A stretch of 64,000 nt of DNA from assembly GCA_003577105.1 (NCBI GenBank), contig QEUQ01000005.1, positions 1-64,000 of the forward strand, given 5' to 3'. The notes beneath the pieces were generated by a model. The model made no database searches, had not been told where the DNA came from, and saw only the letters and a program-made list of their open reading frames with translations. Shown here one piece after another: positions 17,074 through 25,097 of this stretch. This DNA is from Acidobacteriota bacterium. Its GTDB lineage: Bacteria > Actinomycetota > Acidimicrobiia > ATN3. The first letter of the stretch is position 1. Each line of letters opens with the position of its first letter. A program made the position numbers and the translations under genes.

Positions 17074-17952
17074 TCAGGTCTGCGACGGTGACGGTGACGA
17101 CGTACGACTTGGCGACGGCGAGCGGCTAGGGGTCGGAGTTCTGCTCGACTGACGCGACCTCGGCGATGCCGATGGGCTGGGAGATGGGCTGAGCGATGGC
17201 GTCGGCTGACTCGAGGGTGCGTAGGGCTGAAGCAATGGATTTCCGCAGCGGCACCTAGTCGCCGGCTGATCGCCACTGCCGGACGTCCCGGTGGCAGTTG
17301 GGGTATCCGGTGCCTTTGGTGTCTCGGTTCCCGGCGGGACTATCCATCCGCCCTCCGGATTGGGCGCACCGACAAGGACCGCTGTACCTGCCGGTAGAAG
17401 TGATTGACGGCTGTAGGCCTTGCCGTTGTGGAGTCCGTGATTGGTGACCTTGGTGTCTTCCGTCAAGATCTTCGACTTGAGCGACCTGATGAACTTCTCG
17501 ACCTCGGCATCGGGGATTCCCATGACCCTTGCCCACTCGCGCTTGGCGTCGGAGTCCGTGTTGAGTTCAGTGATCAGCTTCTCTTTGTCGCATCCCTGGT
17601 TGTCGACGACTGAAACCGTGAAGGCGTCGGGTCCGATCGAGTCGGCAGGTTCAATGACAAAACCGTCAGCATCAGCCAAGTAGTCATAGGTCGGAGCCGT
17701 TGTGGTCGGCGCCGTTGTGGGAGTCGGCTCCGAGGTCACAAGCAGAGCTGCCATGACGATCGCAGCGAGTACGCCGGCGATACCCACGATGAGACCGACG
17801 ATCCCAAGACGGCTTGCTTTCTCCTCAGGTGGACCGGGTGGCAAAGGAGGGCCAGGCGGCAGCGGTTCATCGGGACCACCCGGAAGCGGCAACCCGTCAG
17901 CTCCCTGGGTAGCCTGGATTTCATGATTCGGAGGATCTAGTGGCTCTGTCAT
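17074..17952 (-). CDS. DUF6777-like membrane-anchored protein with Ser/Pro tail
   Basis: This protein has 292 residues. A Pro-rich cytoplasmic N-terminus (1-45) leads to one transmembrane helix (GIVGLIVGIAGVLAAIVMAALLV). The extracytoplasmic domain contains VTNHGLHNGKAYSRQSLLPAGTAV split across a conserved core, then RCRCGNPLLQP. From memory this core matches DUF6777, a domain best known from streptomycete proteins. The tail is a low-complexity Ser/Pro/Arg/Thr stretch, probably spanning the wall. GGGAGG precedes ATG 17952. It is convergent with the BI-1 gene (29-base gap). Function is unknown. Confidence 0.7.
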   Translation of the reverse strand: MTEPLDPPNHEIQATQGADGLPLPGGPDEPLPPGPPLPPGPPEEKASRLGIVGLIVGIAGVLAAIVMAALLVTSEPTPTTAPTTTAPTYDYLADADGFVIEPADSIGPDAFTVSVVDNQGCDKEKLITELNTDSDAKREWARVMGIPDAEVEKFIRSLKSKILTEDTKVTNHGLHNGKAYSRQSLLPAGTAVLVGAPNPEGGWIVPPGTETPKAPDTPTATGTSGSGDQPATRCRCGNPLLQPYAPSSQPTPSLSPSPSPSASPRSRQSSRTPTPSRSPSPSRTSSPSPSQT

Positions 17953-18054
17953 CGTGGCCTCCCTGCCAAGAGCACCTAAGACGATACCTTGCGGGAACGG
18001 TCCCCGTCCGGCCTGCAATGATTCTCGATGTTGACATTTACGAATGGAGCAGAC

Positions 18055-18420
18055 ATGAAAGTCTTCAAACCGGCCACACCCCTGAATCCCACCGAGATCC
18101 CGCATTTCGACGGCGAAGCGGCTCTCGCAATCCTCGGTGCGGGCGATCCGGACTTCGCGCTAACGGACTCCGACATGATCTACCTGGTCAAGTTCAAAGA
18201 GGGCGCAACTAACCACTGGCATACCCATCCATCTCGCCAATTGCTGATCTTCGTAAACGGCCGGGGGATCGTCGAAGAGCAAGCTGGTGATCGGATAGAG
18301 GCCGGCGAGGGCGAGGTGGTTCGAACTGAGGCCGAAGTTGTCCACCGTCACGGAGCGGCCGAGGGGCATGACTGCACCCATATTGCGATCCAGGAGGGCA
18401 TGGTCAACTGGCTCGACTAG
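18055..18420 (+). CDS. small cupin-domain protein
   Basis: This single-domain cupin has 121 residues. Motif 1 is HWHTHPSRQLLIFVNGRG, with two His ligands and a Gln where many cupins have Glu. Motif 2 includes VVHRHGA. Metal-binding cupins of this size are isomerases, dioxygenases or sensors, and nothing here identifies the substrate. ATG 18055 has GGAG upstream and is preferred over ATG 18028. The gene is divergent from the DUF6777-like gene and followed by the glycosyltransferase pair on the same strand. Confidence 0.82.
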   Translation: MKVFKPATPLNPTEIPHFDGEAALAILGAGDPDFALTDSDMIYLVKFKEGATNHWHTHPSRQLLIFVNGRGIVEEQAGDRIEAGEGEVVRTEAEVVHRHGAAEGHDCTHIAIQEGMVNWLD

Positions 18421-18509
18421 ATAGCCGCAGTAGTAGTGGCAGCCAAGTAGCGCCGGGGTCGCGAAGGGCAGTCTGCACTATCGCCTCGGAGTCCGCGCTG
18501 GAGCGCAGC

Positions 18510-19625
18510 GTGGTCATCGCCGAGTCAGTTCGCGAGTTCAATCCCGATCTGTTCATCGCGATGCTGGTCATTCCCGAGAAGACCGAACATGAAGAGATCG
18601 ATTGCTTTGGTCCAGAAGATCTGAACCTGCCAGACCTTCGCTCGCGCGAGTTCGCCTATCCGGAAACTGTGCTGACATATGCGCTCACTGCTGCCTTCAT
18701 GCGCCTGCTCCTCAATTCCGGATACGCGACAAGCCTATTGTTCGTCAAGCAGGAGAGCATGGTGGTCGGCGACCTTGCACCGATCTTCGACGAACTCGAG
18801 GAGGGGGAGATTCTCCTGACACCCCACCTGCTCGCACCCCTCGGAGAAGGTCGCGATCGGGAGCTGAACATCTTGCATTCGGGCGCCTACAACGGCGGAG
18901 TGCTTGGCGTGACTCAGGGCGAGGAGTCAACTAGATTCCTCAATTGGTGGGATGCGCGTCTTGCCACCAATTGCCGCCACAAAGTTGGTGCCGGCATGCA
19001 CTTTGAGCAGCGCTGGCTGGACCTAGTACCGGGGCTGTTTGGATCGGTGGTAATTTCCCGTGACCCGGGATTCAACATTGGGCACTGGTGCTTGCCCGAG
19101 CGGCCGATCTCGGTTGAAGGCCAACGAGTTCTCGCAGATGCCTCTCCGGCTCGGATCTTCAGATTCAGCGGCTATGACCCCGATGCGCCCGAATTCCCAA
19201 CAATCCACTCTGATCGCGTCGCTACCGCGGCGCTAGGCGATGCTGCAATCGTCTTTGAGCGTTACCGATCTGCCGCAAAACTAGCTCGGTCGGTCATAGA
19301 AGACACAGCCTCGGCTCCTGTCGCATGCTTCACAAATGGCGTACCGATACCAGATGCCGCCAGAGATCTTTACCTCGAGGTGTCAAAGCAAGACTTCGGT
19401 GATCCGTTCGACTCCGAGGGCCCAGAATCGTTCTTCGAGTGGCTCAAGCAACCCGTTGACGATGGCACCCCGGCGATCACAAATCTCTGGCACCACGTTC
19501 ACCAGATAAGGACCGATCTTCGCGGCGCGTTCAGGGACCACCTCGGCTCGGACCGTGAAGCGTTCGCCGCATGGATCGTCTCGTCTGGAATCCATGAGCA
19601 CGATATCGATCCGGCACTAGCATGA
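18510..19625 (+). CDS. degenerate GT8-like glycosyltransferase paralogue
   Basis: This 371-residue protein is clearly paralogous to the next gene: LLTPHLL, GAYNGGVLGV, FEQRWLDLVP, FRFSGYDPDAPEF and AITNLWHHVHQIR all have counterparts there. Two things look broken. The metal-binding D-x-D, present downstream as YLDPDM, is FVKQESM here. The conserved N-terminal strand (AVCTIASESALERS) is readable in frame upstream of 18510 but has no ATG, GTG or TTG to start it. GTG 18510 has GGAG six bases upstream and would skip that strand. The protein may be a pseudoenzyme partner of the second copy or a decaying gene. Its stop overlaps the next start. Confidence 0.7.
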   Translation: MVIAESVREFNPDLFIAMLVIPEKTEHEEIDCFGPEDLNLPDLRSREFAYPETVLTYALTAAFMRLLLNSGYATSLLFVKQESMVVGDLAPIFDELEEGEILLTPHLLAPLGEGRDRELNILHSGAYNGGVLGVTQGEESTRFLNWWDARLATNCRHKVGAGMHFEQRWLDLVPGLFGSVVISRDPGFNIGHWCLPERPISVEGQRVLADASPARIFRFSGYDPDAPEFPTIHSDRVATAALGDAAIVFERYRSAAKLARSVIEDTASAPVACFTNGVPIPDAARDLYLEVSKQDFGDPFDSEGPESFFEWLKQPVDDGTPAITNLWHHVHQIRTDLRGAFRDHLGSDREAFAAWIVSSGIHEHDIDPALA

Positions 19626-20848
19626 CCGGCTCAAGCGTCGGGGCACGAGAGCTCCGGGGAGGGCAAGTCGCGCTCTGCACAGTCACGGCGAACAACTACC
19701 TCGGCAGAGCTTGTGTTATGGCTCGGTCGCTAGTCGACATCCACCCTGATTTGGTTCCATTTGTTGGGATTACCGACAAAGGGCAGCGCCCGTCACAGCT
19801 CGATCGCGAGCCCCTTTCGGTCATTTCACTTGAAGACATTGGCTTGGCACTCAACGAACTCACATTTGGCCTGAGACGCGAGCAGCTAGCGGTAGTTGCG
19901 AAGCCCGCTTTGATAGCTCATCTCCTAGATGTCGGCTTCGAGACCGTCGTCTACTTGGATCCGGACATGCTTGTCTGCTCCAAACTCGACTCGGTAATCG
20001 AGATTGTCTCGGAGAGCGCGGTCACACTCACGCCCCACCTGCTCGACGAGACTTCCCTTGAATCGGAGATCGCGATACTCCTCTCGGGCGTGTACAACGC
20101 CGGATTCGTAGGTGTTAGTTCGAAGGGTCGAGGATTCGTCGATTGGTGGCTAGATCGCACACTTGTGAATCCGGAAAATGACGTTGAGAACTGCGTGTAT
20201 TACGACCAACGCTGGCTCGACCTCGCGCCGTCTATGTTCGAGGGGGTCATGGTCTTGCGAGACCGCGGGGTCAATGTCGCCTACTGGAACATGGCCGAAC
20301 GTGAACTTGATCGCCGCGAAGGGAACCTGGTAGCCGGGACCGCACCGGTGAAGATCCTTCACTTCAGTGGTTTCGACCTGAGGTGCCCAGAGCAGGCATC
20401 AGTGCATTTTGGAGGTGTCTCGGCTGATTCCCTTGGGCCAGAGGCCAAGCGCGTTTTCAAGGAGTATGCAGCCATGGTTCAGGAGGTGGATAGACAACTC
20501 GGCAGCACTGATGAGTACGGATACGGCGTCTTCAAGAGCGGTGAACCGATCCCCGATGTCGCCAGACTGATTTACAGGGAACTCGGAGAAGAAGCCGCCC
20601 GTTTCAACAACCCGTTCGATGACACGCATCCAAGTTCATTTGCCAACTGGCTCAACGCGCCCGCGCTAATCGATGAGGCGCGCGTGTGCCCGGCTATCAC
20701 CAATCTTTGGGAGCGCGTCTACCGCCTGCGCCCCGACGTCCAAGCGGCCTACCCGGACCTGACGGGCAACGACAGGGAAGGATTTGTGGCGTGGACCCGA
20801 TCATCTGGCTTAGCTGAACATGGGGTAGGCGAGGCCTTCAGAATCTGA
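19622..20848 (+). CDS. GT8-like glycosyltransferase
   Basis: This predicted nucleotide-sugar-dependent transferase has 408 residues. The N-terminal strand VALCTVTANNYLGRACVMARSL starts the GT-A fold, and the D-x-D motif is in VVYLDPDML. Conserved active-site stretches are LSGVYNAGFVGV, YDQRWLDLAP and HFSGFD. The C-terminal helical part (about 290-400) ends VAWTRSSGLAEHG and is shared with the upstream copy. It probably decorates a surface polymer or protein. ATG 19622 overlaps the stop of the upstream paralogue (ATGA), so the two are made together. A hairpin follows the stop. Confidence 0.75.
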   Translation: MTGSSVGARELRGGQVALCTVTANNYLGRACVMARSLVDIHPDLVPFVGITDKGQRPSQLDREPLSVISLEDIGLALNELTFGLRREQLAVVAKPALIAHLLDVGFETVVYLDPDMLVCSKLDSVIEIVSESAVTLTPHLLDETSLESEIAILLSGVYNAGFVGVSSKGRGFVDWWLDRTLVNPENDVENCVYYDQRWLDLAPSMFEGVMVLRDRGVNVAYWNMAERELDRREGNLVAGTAPVKILHFSGFDLRCPEQASVHFGGVSADSLGPEAKRVFKEYAAMVQEVDRQLGSTDEYGYGVFKSGEPIPDVARLIYRELGEEAARFNNPFDDTHPSSFANWLNAPALIDEARVCPAITNLWERVYRLRPDVQAAYPDLTGNDREGFVAWTRSSGLAEHGVGEAFRI

Positions 20849-20850
20849 CG

Positions 20851-20877
20851 GGCGCCGGGTGCATGCGTTGCGGCGCC
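20851..20877. terminator. hairpin between convergent glycosyltransferase and gad genes
   Basis: GGCGCCG (20851-20857) pairs with CGGCGCC (20871-20877) around a 13-base loop. It fills the 36-base gap between two convergent stops. No U-tract is present. Confidence 0.5.
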
Positions 20878-20884
20878 TGCTTGC

Positions 20885-22276
20885 TCAATGGTGAAAGCCG
20901 CCCCTGTTGCCTGATGGCAAGGGCGCCGAGAGCTTCGCGAAGTGATCGAGATGCCGCTTCAGATCTGCCAACAGCATGTCCGCCATGTCATGACTGAACC
21001 CATTCCTCACGACAACTCGAAGCACCGCCAAATCCTCTCGATGCTTGGGCATTGTGTAGGCCGGAACGAGCCAGCCCCTGTCCCGCAGGCGTTCCGAGAG
21101 GTCAAAGACGGTGAAGTTCCCGCCCGTATTTGTGAGAGCGAAGATGAATACGGGTAGATCGGAGCCGTCCGTAAGGACTGTAAAGGGTCCGAGATTCGCA
21201 ATCTCGCTTGAGAGGCGCATGGCGACGTTCTGGCATTCCTGCTGAACGCTGCGATACCCCGAAAAGCCCAGCCGAATGAAGTTGTAGTACTGGCCGACTA
21301 CCTGGTTCCCCGGTCGCGAGAAGTTAAGCGCGAAGGTTGGCATCTCGCCACCGAGATAGTTGACCTTGAATACAAGGTCGGCCGGGAGGAACCGCGAGTT
21401 GCGCCACACGACCCATCCAATTCCGGGATACACGAGTCCGTACTTGTGCCCTGACGCATTAATCGAACACACCCTCTTGAGTCGGAAGTCCCACTTGAGC
21501 TCGGGTTGAATAAAAGGTGCGACGAACCCCCCTGAGGCGGCGTCCACGTGAATTGGGATGTCCAGCCCCGTCTTTGACTCCAAACGGTCGAGGACTTCAG
21601 CGAGTTCCTCAATTGGCTCGTAGCTGCCGTCGAAGGTTGAGCCGAGGACTCCTACCACCCCAATCGTGTTCTCGTCACAGAGCTTGGCGGCGGCTTCCGG
21701 ATCGATGTGAAACCGATCCCCCTCCATGGGCACAAACCGGGGCTCGACCTCCCAGTACCGGCAGAACTTCTCCCAGCAGACCTGGACGTTGATCCCCATG
21801 ACCATGTTGGGTCTGTCGGCTGGCTTGGAGGCCTTGCGCATCTTGGCTCTCCAGCGCCACTTCAGCGCCATTCCGGCCAACATGCTCGCCTCACTTGAAC
21901 CAGTCGTCGAGCAGCCCGTGGCGTGCTCGCCCTCACGCACCGAGCCGTGCCAAAGATTCGAAATGATGTTCACGCAACGCATTTCGATCTCTGCGGTCTG
22001 GGGGTATTCATCCTTGTCGATCATGTTCTTGTCGAAGGTGTCGGCCATTAGGGCTCTTGCCTCCGGCTCCATCCATGTAGATACGAACGTGGCCAAGTTG
22101 AGGCGCGCGCTGCCGTCGAGAGCGAGTTCGTCTCTGATGATTTGCGCAGCTGTGGACGGGAGCACTTCGGATTCTGCCAACTTCCACTTGGGTATTTCAT
22201 TGGTGGCGTCTCGCGCATAGAGGGGATTGATCTCGAGCGCTTCGTCACTGCGTCCGGAGCTGGCCTCGTACAGCAT
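20885..22276 (-). CDS. gad: glutamate decarboxylase (PLP-dependent)
   Basis: This enzyme converts glutamate to 4-aminobutyrate with proton uptake. At 463 residues it has the normal length for bacterial GAD. Family features include NPLYARDATNEIPKWKL near the N-terminus, HVDAA with His243 and Asp245, the PLP lysine Lys278 in SINASGHKYG, and TGSSEA in the cofactor loop. The C-terminus ends FHH, similar to the pH-responsive plug of E. coli GadB, though the residues differ. It lies 38 bases downstream of a P-type ATPase on the same strand and is probably co-transcribed. No glutamate/GABA antiporter gene is in view. Confidence 0.95.
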   Translation of the reverse strand: MLYEASSGRSDEALEINPLYARDATNEIPKWKLAESEVLPSTAAQIIRDELALDGSARLNLATFVSTWMEPEARALMADTFDKNMIDKDEYPQTAEIEMRCVNIISNLWHGSVREGEHATGCSTTGSSEASMLAGMALKWRWRAKMRKASKPADRPNMVMGINVQVCWEKFCRYWEVEPRFVPMEGDRFHIDPEAAAKLCDENTIGVVGVLGSTFDGSYEPIEELAEVLDRLESKTGLDIPIHVDAASGGFVAPFIQPELKWDFRLKRVCSINASGHKYGLVYPGIGWVVWRNSRFLPADLVFKVNYLGGEMPTFALNFSRPGNQVVGQYYNFIRLGFSGYRSVQQECQNVAMRLSSEIANLGPFTVLTDGSDLPVFIFALTNTGGNFTVFDLSERLRDRGWLVPAYTMPKHREDLAVLRVVVRNGFSHDMADMLLADLKRHLDHFAKLSAPLPSGNRGGFHH

Positions 22277-22314
22277 CGTGCTTCCTGTCTCGCGGGTGGG
22301 CCATGATAATTAGC

Positions 22315-25044
22315 TCACGCCAGCCTGCGACTCCTGGCGCGAATTGCTTTGTCCAAACCGACAATCACGGCCGCTGCCAATGCGATCAAGAAGATACGCA
22401 ACCAGACAGTTCCGTCTAGCGGTGCCGTGCCAAAGACCGAATTCATGAAGGGCAGGTAGGTGATCGCCGATTGGGCGACAGCCTGAGCAGCTAAGCCGCC
22501 GACAACCCAGCGGTTGGTGAAGACACCCACATGAAACGACGAGCGTGTGAGCGACCTGCAGCTGAAGAGATAAACGGCCTCGACTACTACAAAGAGATTC
22601 AGGGCCGCGGTGCGAGCTGCCTCGACACTGGCAGCACTCCGCAACTCCCAATCGAAGATCCACCATGAGCCCGCTAACAAGATCGCGGAAACGAGCAGGA
22701 TGCGCGCCACAAGTTCGCCAGTTAGGAGCGGCTTCGCCGGATCCCGCGGGGGCCGTTCCATAATCTTCGGCTCCTTGGGCTCAAACGCGAGCATGAGCCC
22801 CAATGCGACGGCAGTCGTCATGTTGATCCAAAGAATCTGAACTGGCGTGATTGGCAGCACCGCGCCGAACAAGATGGCGGCGAGGATCACGAGCCCCTCC
22901 CCCATGTTTGTCGGCAGCGTCCAAACGATGAACTTGGTCAGGTTGTCGAACACTCCACGGCCCTCTTCGATCGCGGCCTCAATCGTTGCGAAGTCATCGT
23001 CAAGAAGAACCATGTCGGCCGCCTCCTTGGCCACCTCGGTACCACCGCTCCCCATTGCCACACCGATGTCAGCCTGTTGCAAAGCGGGCGCGTCGTTCAC
23101 ACCGTCACCGGTCATGGCGACAACATGCCCGCGCGCCTGCAGCCCCTCGACGAGTCGCAACTTCTGCTCAGGAGACACCCGGGCAAACACCGAGGCGCGC
23201 TCCACCGCGACCGGGAAATCAGCGGTGTCAAGGGTGGTCAAGTCGTTGCCAGTAAGAATTCGGCTGCCGATGGCTTCGCCGACATCGATCGAAGAGTCGA
23301 GAATCCCCATTTGCTGCGCAATTGAGGCTGCCGTGGCGGCATGATCGCCGGTGATCATCTTTACTTCGATACCTGCGATGTGACATGTCTCGACAGCGTC
23401 AATGGCCTCTGGCCGCGGAGGATCCTGCATGGCCATTAGTCCGGCGAACGAGAGCTTCCCCACCAGCGAATCCGCGACAAATTCTGCGCTGCTCACATCA
23501 TGTGACACGGCGACGGCTAGGACCCGCAACCCCTCGGCGGCAAGCTCGTCAATTGCTTCGCGCACGCGGACTCGGTCCAAGTACGCGTGCATACCGCCGG
23601 TTGCGATGCGGTCCGAGCAAAGTGCTACCACTTCCTCAGCCGCGCCCTTAGCTACCACGACCGAGCCTCCTGCCTCATCGCTATGGCGAGTTGCCATGAA
23701 CTTCTGTACTGAGTTGAACGGGATCGTCTCGGTGCGCGGGAGCCTCTTACGGAGCTGACGCGGGTCAATGCCTACCTTGGATGCCGCCACGAGCATTGCA
23801 GCCTCGGTCGGGTCACCTGCAATGCCCCACTCGTCAATTTGATCTTGGAGATGCGCCTCGCTGCACACGACACCACCAGTCAGGGTCCAGCGCAAGGCTG
23901 CGTTCGCGGCGAGCTGCACTGGATTACCGGACTCATCAGTGATCTCTCCTTCGCGGCGGTAGCCCGCGCCTGTCACTTTGTACATGCCCTCGACGATCCA
24001 GATCGCGACCACGGTCATCTGGTTCTCGGTGAGGGTGCCAGTCTTGTCGGCGCAAATCACGGTGATGCTTCCGAGAGTCTCAACCGCGGGCATCCTGCGA
24101 ATCACGGCCCGGCGCCGCGCCATGCGATTCACGCCAATCGCCAGCGTGATGGTCACGGCAGCAGGCAGACCTTCAGGTATTGCGCCGACTGCGAGAGCAA
24201 CGGCCGCGGTGAGCATGCCGCCAACGCGCTCACCACGCGTGAGACCGACGATGAATGTGACTCCCGCAAGCCCAAGGACTGCGACTGTGAGCACCGTGCT
24301 GAAGCGTGCGAGCTTGCGAGTCAGTGGTGTTGCCAACTTCGCAGCACTGCCCACCAGCCGGTGGATCTCGCCCAACTCGGTCTCGGCACCAGTCGCGACG
24401 ACGACGCCGGTCCCCGTGCCATTGGTGATTAGTGTCCCCGAATACACCATGTTGCGCCGATCAGAAACCGGTGTGGAATCACCGAGCACGATTTCATCTT
24501 TGGCTACGGGAATCGATTCACCGGTGAGAGTCGACTCATCGGCCTCGAGCTCGGCCTCTTCGACAAGGCGTAGATCAGCCGGGACCATATCGCCGGCGCC
24601 GAGGACGACCAGATCACCTGGAACAAGCTCCGCCGAGCGGATGCGGCGCTCTTGCCCGTCGCGCCAGACGCGCGCATCCGTGTGAATCATCGACTTGAGC
24701 GCGTCGAGAGCCGCTTCTGCCCTTGACTCCTGAACGAATCCGATCACGGCGTTGACCACGACGACGCCGAATATCACCGCCGAGTCCGGCTTCTCGTTGA
24801 GGAGCAGGGTGATGGTGCCGGACGCGAGCAGCACATAAATCAGCGGGTGATGAAACTGGGAAATGAAGCGGCGTATCGGTCCTATAGCGTTGGCAGTGGT
24901 GAGTTCGTTTGGCCCGAACTTCTCGAGACGCGCCGCCGCCTCGTCTTCGGTGAGACCAGTCAATCTGTCCGTGCCGAGCATGAGTACGACCTCATGGGCC
25001 GGCAGAGCATGATGCGAGTTAGTCGGTCGCCGACCTTGGTTCAT
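22315..25044 (-). CDS. P2-type cation-transporting ATPase
   Basis: This 909-residue P-type ATPase is of the SERCA/PMR1-like P2 class. The N-terminal cation ATPase domain has GPNEL. The actuator loop has TGES (174-177), helix 4 has PEGLP (290-294), and the phosphorylation motif is DKTGT with Asp333. The nucleotide domain is complete, and GDGVNDAPAL marks the hinge. The C-terminal four helices are present (about 700-900). The PEGLP and C-terminal layout suit calcium or another non-heavy-metal cation. There is no N-terminal CxxC metal domain. The gad gene follows 38 bases downstream, giving a possible acid or ion-stress operon. Confidence 0.92.
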   Translation of the reverse strand: MNQGRRPTNSHHALPAHEVVLMLGTDRLTGLTEDEAAARLEKFGPNELTTANAIGPIRRFISQFHHPLIYVLLASGTITLLLNEKPDSAVIFGVVVVNAVIGFVQESRAEAALDALKSMIHTDARVWRDGQERRIRSAELVPGDLVVLGAGDMVPADLRLVEEAELEADESTLTGESIPVAKDEIVLGDSTPVSDRRNMVYSGTLITNGTGTGVVVATGAETELGEIHRLVGSAAKLATPLTRKLARFSTVLTVAVLGLAGVTFIVGLTRGERVGGMLTAAVALAVGAIPEGLPAAVTITLAIGVNRMARRRAVIRRMPAVETLGSITVICADKTGTLTENQMTVVAIWIVEGMYKVTGAGYRREGEITDESGNPVQLAANAALRWTLTGGVVCSEAHLQDQIDEWGIAGDPTEAAMLVAASKVGIDPRQLRKRLPRTETIPFNSVQKFMATRHSDEAGGSVVVAKGAAEEVVALCSDRIATGGMHAYLDRVRVREAIDELAAEGLRVLAVAVSHDVSSAEFVADSLVGKLSFAGLMAMQDPPRPEAIDAVETCHIAGIEVKMITGDHAATAASIAQQMGILDSSIDVGEAIGSRILTGNDLTTLDTADFPVAVERASVFARVSPEQKLRLVEGLQARGHVVAMTGDGVNDAPALQQADIGVAMGSGGTEVAKEAADMVLLDDDFATIEAAIEEGRGVFDNLTKFIVWTLPTNMGEGLVILAAILFGAVLPITPVQILWINMTTAVALGLMLAFEPKEPKIMERPPRDPAKPLLTGELVARILLVSAILLAGSWWIFDWELRSAASVEAARTAALNLFVVVEAVYLFSCRSLTRSSFHVGVFTNRWVVGGLAAQAVAQSAITYLPFMNSVFGTAPLDGTVWLRIFLIALAAAVIVGLDKAIRARSRRLA

Positions 25045-25097
25045 GCAGGCAATCCAACACGATTCCCCGAGCGCTTGTCAGCGGCATATGCCAGACG

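Noticed and set aside
17993-18004. GGGAACGGTCCC as a second DosR box
   Set aside because: It is palindromic, but the half-sites are two bases too close for the DosR consensus.
25083-25092. GGCATATGCC palindrome before the P-type ATPase
   Set aside because: A lone 10-base palindrome past the DUF11 protein's stop, with no promoter nearby to give it meaning.
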